DNA of 64,000 bases from Sphingobacterium spiritivorum (GTDB taxonomy: Bacteria; Bacteroidota; Bacteroidia; Sphingobacteriales; Sphingobacteriaceae), in NCBI RefSeq assembly GCF_016724845.1, contig NZ_CP068082.1, forward strand, positions 4,898,001-4,962,000, given 5' to 3'. A program made the translations under genes and the position numbers. Position 1 is the stretch's first letter. Every line of letters starts with the position of its first letter. The notes beneath the pieces are model-generated. The model ran no database searches, was not told the origin of the DNA, and saw nothing but the letters and a program-made list of their open reading frames with translations. Shown piece by piece: positions 8,686 through 16,470 of the stretch.

Positions 8686-9291
8686 ATGACAACAGTAAAA
8701 TCATTCTTTAAAACGGCCTTAGCCATCGCTGCTTTGGCAACACTTACCGTATCTTGTAACAAAGACAATGAAAAAGTAACTCCCTTACAGTTAAATAAAA
8801 CGCAGGCAAACTCTTCTCTATATGTTATCGATGGCCAATGGTGGTCACCAATGAATGCTGCTAACTGGCCGAATATCTATGTAGATATATCCGGAACAGG
8901 AGCACAAAGTCTGGATGATCTGGATCCGCATCAAATTGTTTTGGGTAGCCACGTAAACGGTAACATTTCTGCAGGAGCTGGATACTCAATCAAATTTATC
9001 GATAAAGACTATAGCACAGTAGTGGCTACAGACTGGGATTCTACAAATGCAGTTTCAGTGACCACACTTGGTCGCGAAACAGCCAGTACTCCTCCATACG
9101 GATGGTACAGATACAATACTACAACGCGTGCTAACGAAGCTATCGCAGGTCGTACTATTTTAGTAAGAAACACTGCCGGAACTATTACTTATGCTGTGAA
9201 ACTAATTGAATTCACTAACGTAAGCCAAACAGGTTCAGGAGCAGGTCTTCAGGTTAAAGCTGATGCAAACATTGCATTCAAAACCTTATAA
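8686..9291 (+). CDS. HmuY-like lipoprotein (copy 3, short and divergent)
   Basis: A 201-residue lipoprotein (leader to LTVSC, Cys at residue 24). The C-terminal part keeps the HmuY signature in reduced form: PPYGWYRYNTTTRANEAIAGRTILVRN, then TAGTITYAVKLIEF, which lines up with the GWFRY and RTYILRLPDGKYAKLQL segments of copy 1. The segment between the first Trp pair and that motif is shorter, and the His/Met of copy 1 are replaced by Thr/Asn residues. It may have lost heme binding or changed ligand. It sits between two paralogous beta-sandwich lipoproteins and is followed by a hairpin terminator. Confidence 0.7.
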   Translation: MTTVKSFFKTALAIAALATLTVSCNKDNEKVTPLQLNKTQANSSLYVIDGQWWSPMNAANWPNIYVDISGTGAQSLDDLDPHQIVLGSHVNGNISAGAGYSIKFIDKDYSTVVATDWDSTNAVSVTTLGRETASTPPYGWYRYNTTTRANEAIAGRTILVRNTAGTITYAVKLIEFTNVSQTGSGAGLQVKADANIAFKTL

Positions 9292-9305
9292 AATTTAATC
9301 AAAAT

Positions 9306-9342
9306 GGATTGTCGGTAAGTGGATGTGCCGACAGTCCGTTTT
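9306..9342 (+). terminator. Rho-independent terminator
   Basis: GGATTGTCGG (9306-9315) pairs with CCGACAGTCC (9328-9337), 10 bp with one G-U pair and a 12-nt loop, followed by GTTTT. It closes the third HmuY gene, so genes downstream may be expressed at a lower level or from their own promoter. Confidence 0.7.
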
Positions 9343-9380
9343 AAATAACACATCCGCATACACTTTTATTTGTAAGCGCT

Positions 9381-10355
9381 ATGCAACTTATTACCCAAAT
9401 ACAAAAACCTTATAATTTTTTACTCCTACTATCTGCGCTTTTTGCGTTTCTGTTATCTTCATGTTCCAAGGAATATGTAGATTTCCCGTACAATGAGATC
9501 GAGAGCTTTGAAGTGAAAGATGCCAGCGGCAATACACTTTCAGCCAGTATCGTCAACAATGAAATCATCCTGTATTGGCCACCCTATCAGGAAGAACCCA
9601 CCAAATTGACACCAACTATTGTCGTATCCGATCGTGCCAGTATCAGTCCGACCTCAGGAACCGCTATCAGCATCAAAACAGATGAACCTACTCAGTATAC
9701 GGTGAAAGCGCAGGACGGAACGACAAAAAAGTATACACTCAAACTACAGATCAATCAGCCAATGATAAGTGCCAGATTATCGCTGTCTGCTGATTTGGTA
9801 TATAATATCGGATCATCACCAACAATCGGACTGAGTACCCAACATATTCTGACAGATAAGGCTAAAACAAATGCTTTTCTGATTGATGAAAGTAATAAAG
9901 AAACCCAATTAACAATTAAGACATTAGAAGCAAATGGTATCAGTGTAGTCGTACCGGCAGAACCTAACACCGGTAACTATCGTATCAAGATTATTTCAGG
10001 AATACGTTCGGTGATAACAGAAACATTCAAAATAGCACCTCCCGCATTCGGTGCAATAGTAACCAATGATATGGTGACGCGTAATATCAAACGAGGCGAG
10101 AAAATGTTACTTGATTACAATGTAAGTGCTTTTAAAAAATATTACAGTAATACAGTAGGCTCCTTCAAATTAATTGATTTGGGACGGATAGAACACATTA
10201 TCACAGAAGTGAATTTTAATGAATCGACTCAAAAAATTGAAGTCACTATTCCTCAGGCAGTAGCATTAGGAAGAATAAGATCTTTCAACGCTTATGACAA
10301 AAACGGAGTATTGATAGGCAGTCTGGTAACCACAAATTATACGGTTACGCAGTAA
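9381..10355 (+). CDS. Lipoprotein with Ig/DUF5018-like beta-sandwich domains (copy B)
   Basis: A 324-residue lipoprotein (leader ending FAFLLSSC, Cys at 28). Domain one (about 35-120) has the same plan as the gene at 7643: SIVNNEIILYWPPYQEE, then PTQYTVKAQDGTTKKYTLKL. Two more beta-sandwich regions follow. The two genes are clearly related in architecture and length, while overall identity looks low. Together with the HmuY-like gene just upstream it repeats the HmuY plus sandwich-lipoprotein order seen at 6844-8623. No catalytic motif is visible; a surface role in heme uptake is inferred from position only. Confidence 0.65.
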   Translation: MQLITQIQKPYNFLLLLSALFAFLLSSCSKEYVDFPYNEIESFEVKDASGNTLSASIVNNEIILYWPPYQEEPTKLTPTIVVSDRASISPTSGTAISIKTDEPTQYTVKAQDGTTKKYTLKLQINQPMISARLSLSADLVYNIGSSPTIGLSTQHILTDKAKTNAFLIDESNKETQLTIKTLEANGISVVVPAEPNTGNYRIKIISGIRSVITETFKIAPPAFGAIVTNDMVTRNIKRGEKMLLDYNVSAFKKYYSNTVGSFKLIDLGRIEHIITEVNFNESTQKIEVTIPQAVALGRIRSFNAYDKNGVLIGSLVTTNYTVTQ

Positions 10356-10438
10356 CAAGAATATAAGATAAGATAACAACGCTCAATTCATATCGTCAAT
10401 ACTATATTCCCAATATTATAACCTCTTTATTCATACGG

Positions 10439-10464
10439 TGAGTATCTGAAATTACAGATACTCA
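10439..10464 (+). terminator. Perfect 10-bp hairpin, terminator-like
   Basis: TGAGTATCTG (10439-10448) and CAGATACTCA (10455-10464) pair perfectly around a 6-nt loop, followed by TTTACTT. It lies 20 nt before the cytochrome c peroxidase start and 84 nt after the preceding gene, so it could end that transcript or act as a leader hairpin for the next gene. Confidence 0.5.
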
Positions 10465-10484
10465 TTTACTTACATTCTGATTTC

Positions 10485-11603
10485 ATGCTATGTTCTGCCT
10501 CTAAATGGTTAATTACACTAATCATATTTGCTTTAAGCGCTTGTAGCAAAGCAAAAGGTCCGGATACAGATCCTCCTGTTATTTCGGTAGAAAAAAGTCT
10601 GAGAGCGCAATATGAAGCCAGTTCATCCTTATGGCCCAAACCTGTGCTCGATGAAGGAATCCCGCTCCGGGAGCTGGCCCTCATGCCCGCCGGTCCTGTT
10701 GATCCTGTTGCTCAGCGTAAGGTTCTCGCTTTGGGCAAAGTCCTTTTCTTTGATCCGCGCATTGGTCGTGGGGACAATTCCTGCTCTTCCTGTCATAATC
10801 CTGCAACCTACTGGGTAGACCGAAAAAAAACGGCTGAAGGCATCGCTACACATCACCGCAATACGCCTTCTATGGAAAATGTGTGGTATGTCAACGGCAG
10901 ACTCTTTCATGACGGCCGTGCGAAGACTTATTCGGAGCAGATTGCTGAGGCTATCGAATCTCCCATCGAAATGGGAGGCAATACCTATACACTACCGGCT
11001 AAGCTGTCTGCTGTAAAGGATTATCTTTCTCTCTTCAAAGAAGCATATGGAGACCAGGAGATAAACAGAGAGCGTATACTGGATGCTATTGCCGTATATT
11101 CCCAAAGTATAGTAAGCGGAGAAACAGCCTTCGATAAATTTCTGAAAGGTCAGTATACAGCGCTCAGTGACCAGCAAATCGAAGGTTTACATCTCTTTAG
11201 AACCAAAGGAAGATGCCTGAATTGCCATAACGGACCATTTATGACCGATCTGGAATATCACAATTTAGGATATGCAAAAGATCGTACCGGAGCTCTTGAC
11301 AATGGTCGATTTGTAGCCACAGGTAAAGAGTCTGATAAAGGCAGGTTTCGGACAGCAGGTCTTCGTAATGTAGCACAAACCTATCCTTATATGCATAACG
11401 GCAGCGTGGCCACATTGGATGAAATACTGGATCTGCTGGGCCAGGGAATACCTCAGACAAACGGACAGCAAATCAATGGCGAACTATCCCCTCATATCAA
11501 AAATCTGCGTCTGACAAGTACAGAACGAAAAGCCATTATATCGTTTTTAGAATCCCTGACCAGTGAACAGCCGCAAACTGAAAGACCTCTGATACCGCAG
11601 TAA
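10485..11603 (+). CDS. Di-heme cytochrome c peroxidase (MauG/CCP family), lipoprotein
   Basis: A 372-residue periplasm-facing lipoprotein (LSAC lipobox, Cys20) of the di-heme peroxidase family. Two covalent heme sites are present: CSSCH at 100-104 in the N-terminal domain (GRGDNSCSSCHNP) and CLNCH at 244-248 in the C-terminal domain. TAGLRNVAQTYPYMHNG near 300 is the conserved region of the electron-transfer heme domain. Such enzymes reduce hydrogen peroxide or carry out oxidative modifications. In this setting it may protect the cell while heme is being handled outside the inner membrane, or act on heme itself; the sequence cannot decide. It has its own start after a hairpin, within the heme locus. 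Confidence 0.87.
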   Translation: MLCSASKWLITLIIFALSACSKAKGPDTDPPVISVEKSLRAQYEASSSLWPKPVLDEGIPLRELALMPAGPVDPVAQRKVLALGKVLFFDPRIGRGDNSCSSCHNPATYWVDRKKTAEGIATHHRNTPSMENVWYVNGRLFHDGRAKTYSEQIAEAIESPIEMGGNTYTLPAKLSAVKDYLSLFKEAYGDQEINRERILDAIAVYSQSIVSGETAFDKFLKGQYTALSDQQIEGLHLFRTKGRCLNCHNGPFMTDLEYHNLGYAKDRTGALDNGRFVATGKESDKGRFRTAGLRNVAQTYPYMHNGSVATLDEILDLLGQGIPQTNGQQINGELSPHIKNLRLTSTERKAIISFLESLTSEQPQTERPLIPQ

Positions 11604-11613
11604 TAAAACACAA

Positions 11614-11641
11614 AACCCCGAAGCAGTGAAGTTACGGGGTT
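11614..11641 (+). terminator. Hairpin after cytochrome c peroxidase gene
   Basis: AACCCCG (11614-11620) pairs with CGGGGTT (11635-11641) with a 14-nt loop. There is no clear T tract behind it, so termination strength is uncertain, but a 225-bp gene-free stretch follows, consistent with a new transcript starting for the S41 protease. Confidence 0.45.
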
Positions 11642-11866
11642 CCATTGTCAACAGTAAAATACCATTGGACACATATATCTTAAGGATGCAAAAATATAAT
11701 TATCAACCGATTATAAGAAAGATAAAATGTTAAAGTTTGTAAAAATCGAAAAAATTATAGCCATAATTCTACATACATGCGTGTAAAAAAATATACACTA
11801 TAATCATGCTATCAAATCTAATCAGTAAATTAGTCTCTGAATTAACTAACTAAAGAAATACAGAAG

Positions 11867-13165
11867 ATGCAAAAAATATACAAGTCACGGCAGCCATGTT
11901 ATAATATATGGGGCAGATACCTGCTATTTCTTTTCCTTCCTGCTTTCTTTCTCACCAGCTGTAAGAAAGATAAAGATCCCGATCCGGAAGAAGAAGAGAT
12001 TATATCACCAACTACAGGTACACGTACCCAATTTACCCTGGATTCGATCTTCCTGTATGCCCGTCATGTATATCTCTGGCAGGATGCCTTGCCGACATAT
12101 CAGGACTTTGATCCTCGAGTGAGATACGGAAACATCAGCCCTGAATTTACTGCATATAAAAAAGAGCTGTTTGATATTACACAGTATAAAAAAAACAGTG
12201 CAGGTATTCCGTTTGAAAATCCGATCGGGGCAGGTGTTCCCAAATATTCCTATATTGAAAAAGGAACAGGCAGATCCGGATCTACTGCTGCTATCGCAGC
12301 GACTTCATCTCCTATACTCTATCAGAAAACCTGGCAGGAGGGGAATCAAAGTATAGGATATATTGCACTGGGCTCCTTCCCTCTTCTCAGCAGTTGTCAG
12401 GCAGCTCTGGATGAATCATTTGCCGCAATGGCAGCATTTGCACCTTCCAATCTGATTATTGACCTGCGAAGTAACGGAGGAGGTTATGTGGAGACAGCGA
12501 CATACCTGACAAATCTGATTGGGTCTACTGCTCTCAACGGAAAGGTCATGTTCACCGAACAATTCAATCCGATCATGCAAAACGGTAAAGCTACTATACT
12601 CAAACATCAGGTCTATCTGGACGAACAAGGCAAGACAGTATCCTATCAGGGACGTGTAGCCACAATGGCAGATGTAAATTTTTCAGAAAAAGAAAATACA
12701 AAAATTTTTGAAAAGAAAGGAAAACTGGAATCTGTCAAAAACATCTATTTTATTGTCACCGGCAGAACAGCTTCAGCAAGTGAGTTAGTCATCAGCAGTC
12801 TGATGCCGTATTTCCCGGTGAAGCTGATCGGACAAAAAACATACGGTAAACCTGTTGGTTTCTTTGCTATAAATATCGATCAGTATAACCTTTATCTTGC
12901 CAGTTTTCTGATTCGCAATGCAAATGGCTGGTCAGACTATTTTAATGGCATACCGATAGATGTGACTATCACCGGTACTTCATCTCTGCCTCTGGGAGAT
13001 CCGAATGAACCCTATCTGGCAGCAACACTGGATCTTATCAGCGGGAAGGTCAAATCATCCACTTCAGCGCGTTCAGCAACTACACAGAGCACACAAACGG
13101 AACAACAGGAGATTCCCTATGTGCCCATGATCAAAAGCGATCTGAAACTGAAACCTTTGAACTAA
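11867..13165 (+). CDS. S41 family C-terminal-processing-type protease, lipoprotein
   Basis: A 432-residue lipoprotein (FFLTSC, Cys32) with the tail-specific protease fold. DLRSNGGGYVETA (199-211) is the conserved strand-loop of S41 enzymes, and GRTASASELV (299-308) carries the nucleophilic Ser, followed by the Lys-containing IGQKTYGKPVG. No clear PDZ domain is visible in the N-terminal 150 residues. Such secreted S41 lipoproteins are common near Bacteroidota uptake receptors, where they may trim or clear envelope proteins. Here it lies between a peroxidase and a heme oxygenase, so cleavage of host hemoproteins or of locus lipoproteins is a possible but unproven role. Confidence 0.85.
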   Translation: MQKIYKSRQPCYNIWGRYLLFLFLPAFFLTSCKKDKDPDPEEEEIISPTTGTRTQFTLDSIFLYARHVYLWQDALPTYQDFDPRVRYGNISPEFTAYKKELFDITQYKKNSAGIPFENPIGAGVPKYSYIEKGTGRSGSTAAIAATSSPILYQKTWQEGNQSIGYIALGSFPLLSSCQAALDESFAAMAAFAPSNLIIDLRSNGGGYVETATYLTNLIGSTALNGKVMFTEQFNPIMQNGKATILKHQVYLDEQGKTVSYQGRVATMADVNFSEKENTKIFEKKGKLESVKNIYFIVTGRTASASELVISSLMPYFPVKLIGQKTYGKPVGFFAINIDQYNLYLASFLIRNANGWSDYFNGIPIDVTITGTSSLPLGDPNEPYLAATLDLISGKVKSSTSARSATTQSTQTEQQEIPYVPMIKSDLKLKPLN

Positions 13166-13277
13166 TGCGAAAACTAAAAAAGCGAAATTCATAGATTAAT
13201 AAGCAGAAATCAGCATACAACAGAAGGAATTAATACGAATATTTGTATTAAACCGTTAAACTAATAAAGAATATACC

Positions 13278-13838
13278 ATGTTAAGTCAACATATCAAAGA
13301 ATCTACCAAATCTGCACATCAGGCACTGGAAGGTACAGTGGTTCGACAAATGAAAACCATTCGTTCAGAAGCTGATTACGCGGACTTTTTAAACAACTTT
13401 TATATCTATTTCAATGCTATTGAAAAAGCAATCCTGCCTTACATCAGCAAGGATGTACTACACGATTATGCTGATCGCAGAAAATCGGATTACATCAAAG
13501 CAGATATTGAGTCACTGGGAGGAACTGTAGAAAACAGATCGGATATCAAAGTTCCGGAAATCAGCAATCCGTTGGAAGCATTAAGCGCATTGTATGTACT
13601 GGAAGGCTCTATCATGGGAGGCCCAATTATTGTACAGATGCTTAATAAATATGGTATACACAAAGGCACCTCCTTCTTCTCCGGATATGGTGAGGACACA
13701 GGCAAGATGTGGGGAATATTCACTGCAGCTCTAAATGCTCAGGGTGAAAACCCGGATACACATCCCAAAGCCACAGAAATCGCCAACGAAACATTTTCCC
13801 GCTTCGGAGACGTATTCAATACGACACAAGTTTCCTAA
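13278..13838 (+). CDS. Heme oxygenase (biliverdin-producing type)
   Basis: A 186-residue cytoplasmic protein of the all-helical heme oxygenase family. The proximal heme ligand is expected to be His14 in ESTKSAHQALEG, and the distal helix glycine motif appears as LYVLEGSIMGGPIIVQML. It opens the porphyrin ring with oxygen to give biliverdin, CO and iron. It is the last step of the locus and lies downstream of the transporter and receptor genes, with a strong terminator behind it. The region 13180-13277 ahead of it is gene-free and may carry its promoter (AATATTTG near 13238). Because HemS-type proteins can also degrade heme, the cell may have two routes. Confidence 0.9.
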   Translation: MLSQHIKESTKSAHQALEGTVVRQMKTIRSEADYADFLNNFYIYFNAIEKAILPYISKDVLHDYADRRKSDYIKADIESLGGTVENRSDIKVPEISNPLEALSALYVLEGSIMGGPIIVQMLNKYGIHKGTSFFSGYGEDTGKMWGIFTAALNAQGENPDTHPKATEIANETFSRFGDVFNTTQVS

Positions 13839-13857
13839 AAATAGCTTTATCTTTTTT

Positions 13858-13892
13858 AAGACGGGTTAGCCAGCAGGCTTCCCGTCTTTTTT
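13858..13892 (+). terminator. Strong terminator closing the heme locus
   Basis: AAGACGGG (13858-13865) pairs with CCCGTCTT (13881-13888); an inner stem AGCC/GGCT tightens the loop, and TTTTTTA follows. It separates the heme oxygenase from the TetR-FabF operon. Confidence 0.85.
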
Positions 13893-13947
13893 ATTGATCC
13901 CTGTTTTCTATATCACACCACTCCTATTGCAGATATAAAAAAATAAA

Positions 13948-13979
13948 TTTGCCTACCTACATGTAGGTAAGTATATTTG
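13948..13979 (+). promoter_or_regulatory. TetR promoter with perfect 16-bp operator palindrome
   Basis: TTTG at 13948-13951 and TATATTTG at 13972-13979 form a near-ideal Bacteroidota promoter (spacing 20). Between them lies the perfect palindrome TACCTACATGTAGGTA (13954-13969). The adjacent TetR gene begins at 13981, so autoregulation by blocking RNA polymerase is very likely. The ATG is one base after the -7 element, so the transcript from this promoter would be leaderless or start at the second ATG (13987). Confidence 0.8.
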
Positions 13980-13980
13980 C

Positions 13981-14541
13981 ATGGATATGGATACACGATC
14001 AGCCATACTTACATTAGCAGATAAACTCATTCGGGAGAAAGGGTTTAATGCTTTCAGCTTTTCTGATATTGCCAGACAACTGAATATAAGAAATGCATCT
14101 ATTCATTATCATTTCCCTACCAAGACCGCATTGGGAGTTGCTGTAATTGATTATCATATTGATCATTTCAACACGACAAAGCACAATGCTGAGAATCTTT
14201 CAGCATTAGAAAAACTGGAAACTTTTTTCAGTATCCATGCCCAAATACAACTGGAAAAAAGAGTCTGCTTAGTAGGGTCGTTAGCCCCGGATTATCATAC
14301 ACTGGAAGATTGTATGACGGATAGACTCAAGGAATTTTCGTCTGCGATGCTGGATTGGGTTACCGGATTTTTAGAAGAAGGTAAAAATGAGGGCGTTTTT
14401 AATATAAATACAGATGTCCGGACAAAAGCTCTTTTGATCATATCCAATATGATTGCTATTGTTCCGCTTGCACGGCTGACGGACAAAAATGATTTCAAAC
14501 TAATAAAAGAAGCTATTAAGAAAGAGCTTCTGCTAAAATAA
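13981..14541 (+). CDS. TetR family transcriptional regulator
   Basis: A 186-residue regulator. The N-terminal DNA-binding domain (about 5-52) has the classic pattern ILTLADKLIREKGFNAFSF, SDIARQLNIRNASIHYHFPTK. The C-terminal domain (60-186) is a ligand-binding helical bundle with one conserved-looking Cys (KRVCLVGSLAPD). The perfect palindrome in its promoter points to autorepression. The stop is 7 nt before the ketoacyl synthase gene, so the two are co-transcribed and the ligand may be a fatty-acid-related compound or an envelope stressor. MDMDT offers two ATGs; the second (13987) may be the real start given the promoter position. Confidence 0.88.
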   Translation: MDMDTRSAILTLADKLIREKGFNAFSFSDIARQLNIRNASIHYHFPTKTALGVAVIDYHIDHFNTTKHNAENLSALEKLETFFSIHAQIQLEKRVCLVGSLAPDYHTLEDCMTDRLKEFSSAMLDWVTGFLEEGKNEGVFNINTDVRTKALLIISNMIAIVPLARLTDKNDFKLIKEAIKKELLLK

Positions 14542-14548
14542 CAAGAAA

Positions 14549-15793
14549 ATGAGAAGAGTAGTTATCACTGGACTTGGAGCTTTGACTCCTATCGGTAACA
14601 ATGTAAAGAAATTCTGGCATTCCCTTATCCATGGTGTAAGTGGTGCTGCACCCATTACAAAATTTGACAGCAGTAAGTTCAAAACAAAATTTGCCTGCGA
14701 GCTTAAGGATTTTGATCCGCTGGATTATATGGACAAAGCCGAAATTCGCAAATATGATCCTTTTACCCAATATGCACTTATTGCAGCTGAAGAGGCTATA
14801 AAAGATGCTAATATCAATTTTGAAGAGTTAAACAGAAACAGAATCGGAGTAATATGGGGATCAGGAAACGGTGGTATACAAACTTTCCAGCAGCAGGTCA
14901 GTGAATTTGCACTTGGAGACGGTACTCCCCGCTTCAATCCGTATTTCATCCCCAAGATGATTGTAGATATTGCGGCGGGTATGATTTCAATAAAATATGG
15001 TCTCAGAGGTATCAACTTCTCCACAGTATCTGCCTGTGCAACCTCCAATACGGCTATTATAGATGCTTTCAACTATATCCGGTGGAACAAAGCCGATATG
15101 ATTATTACAGGCGGATCGGAAGCTCCTATTACAGAAAGTTCTATTGGTGGATTCAATTCAGCGAAAGCCCTGTCCACACGCAACGATGACCCACAGCATG
15201 CATCCAGACCTTTTGATGTAAACAGAGATGGCTTTGTCATGGGTGAAGGTGCCGGAGCGCTGATACTGGAAGATCTGGAAAGCGCAAAGAAAAGAGGCGC
15301 AACTATTATTGCAGAAATCGTCGGTGGTGGAATGGCCGCTGATGCTTATCATATGACAGGTACACATCCGGAAGGTGAAGGCGCTTATCTGGGCATGCTA
15401 GCTGCACTGGAAGATGCAAACCTGCAACCTCAGGATATAGGTTATCTGAATACACATGCGACTTCCACAGCGCAGGGAGACTTGAGTGAACTGAGAGCTG
15501 CACTGCGTGTTTTCGGAGCAGAAAGCAATGTACATATCAGTGCTACAAAATCTATGACAGGACATCTCTTAGGTGCTGCCGGTGCAATCGAAGCAATTGC
15601 TTCGATCAAAGCTGTTCAGGAGAATATCATACCTCCTACCATCAACTCGGTGGAAATCGAACCGGAATTTAAAGATGTATTTGATTTTACGCTAGCGAAA
15701 GCGCAGCAAAAAGAACTGCATTATGCAATGAATAATACGTTCGGATTCGGGGGACATATTGCCACTTCAATTTTCAAAAAATATACTGATTAA
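14549..15793 (+). CDS. Beta-ketoacyl-ACP synthase II-type enzyme (FabF-like)
   Basis: A 414-residue condensing enzyme of the FabF family with all active-site residues: Cys163 in VSACATSN, His303 in NTHATSTAQG, Lys334 in SATKSMTGH, and the C-terminal FGFGGH. It would extend acyl-ACP chains with malonyl-ACP in the cytosol. It is not next to acpP or other fab genes, as the housekeeping fabF normally is, but in an operon with a TetR regulator, so it is probably an additional, inducible copy that alters acyl chain composition. The specific substrate cannot be read from the sequence. Confidence 0.9.
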   Translation: MRRVVITGLGALTPIGNNVKKFWHSLIHGVSGAAPITKFDSSKFKTKFACELKDFDPLDYMDKAEIRKYDPFTQYALIAAEEAIKDANINFEELNRNRIGVIWGSGNGGIQTFQQQVSEFALGDGTPRFNPYFIPKMIVDIAAGMISIKYGLRGINFSTVSACATSNTAIIDAFNYIRWNKADMIITGGSEAPITESSIGGFNSAKALSTRNDDPQHASRPFDVNRDGFVMGEGAGALILEDLESAKKRGATIIAEIVGGGMAADAYHMTGTHPEGEGAYLGMLAALEDANLQPQDIGYLNTHATSTAQGDLSELRAALRVFGAESNVHISATKSMTGHLLGAAGAIEAIASIKAVQENIIPPTINSVEIEPEFKDVFDFTLAKAQQKELHYAMNNTFGFGGHIATSIFKKYTD

Positions 15794-15830
15794 AAGAGTT
15801 TTCTGAACACTCAAACTTCAGTCTCTTAAT

Positions 15831-15863
15831 ATCCGGAAGCATTCAGATCTGATGCTTCCGGAT
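15831..15863 (+). terminator. Terminator-like hairpin after fabF-like gene
   Basis: ATCCGGAAGCAT (15831-15842) pairs perfectly with ATGCTTCCGGAT (15852-15863), loop 9 nt. The run behind it is AAATATAAAA rather than T, so it may stabilise the 3' end or end transcription weakly. Confidence 0.6.
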
Positions 15864-15938
15864 AAATATAAAAAGCTCAGGATTTGATCAAAAAAAATTG
15901 ATTATAACCGTTCTCTTTGCTTTATTTGTATTTCCTTT

Positions 15939-16012
15939 CGGGATGTAGCGTAGCCCGGTATCGCGCCAGCATGGGGTGCTGGAGGTCGTCGGTTCAAATC
16001 CGGCCATCCCGA
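15939..16012 (+). tRNA. tRNA-Pro (anticodon GGG)
   Basis: The 74-nt cloverleaf has acceptor arms CGGGATG/CATCCCG with discriminator A, anticodon stem CCAGC/GCTGG around the loop ATGGGGT (anticodon GGG at 15973-15975), and T arm GTCGG-TTCAAAT-CCGGC. C1-G72 is typical of bacterial tRNA-Pro. The 3' CCA is not encoded (ACATAA follows). Confidence 0.92.
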
Positions 16013-16015
16013 CAT

Positions 16016-16041
16016 AAGCCAATCAAAAGTTGGCTTTTTTA
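16016..16041 (+). terminator. Terminator of the tRNA-Pro transcript
   Basis: AAGCCAA (16016-16022) pairs with TTGGCTT (16030-16036) around a 7-nt loop, followed by TTTTA, starting 4 nt after the mature tRNA end. The next 430 bp (16042-16470) are AT-rich with no gene I can support. Confidence 0.8.
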
Positions 16042-16470
16042 TTTCACATCCCTTCTCTCAAGTTTTCAATAATCTCACCCTTTATTTAACCTAAACATCT
16101 CAATCAATACAATCCAAACTTTATGACCGCACAAAAAGATTCCACAAAACAAAACAAAAACACTTTAAAGAAAAAAAATATCATTATGAAGCTGCTAAAA
16201 TAAAAAAAATACTATTTTTGTTTATTTAAATTAACCTTGGATATCATCGTAGTGAGAATCCGGATTAATAGAAAATGATAACTGCCCTATAAGAAGAAGT
16301 TATTCTTACAATAAACTTCACTTATGGATGCTTTTAAGAATATTTCCCTCTGAATTTTAGAATTAAAAAATCAGAATAAAATACACAAATGAGAAATATT
16401 ATTATTAAATAATTAAATATAAAGTTTTATTAAAATTTACAATCATACAATAAATTAATCTAAAACTACC

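Noticed and set aside
15939..16041. tRNA-Pro as attachment site of an integrated element
   Set aside because: No integrase gene and no repeat of the tRNA 3' end was noticed in the downstream region.
16123..16203. 26-codon Lys-rich frame after tRNA-Pro
   Set aside because: AT-rich composition explains it; no ribosome site or neighbour supports it.
16448..16464. Match to the shared operator before the LuxR-type gene
   Set aside because: On the minus strand it reads TTTAGATTAATTTATTG, but the region is very AT-rich, the right half is poor and the gene is unrelated to iron, so chance is likely.
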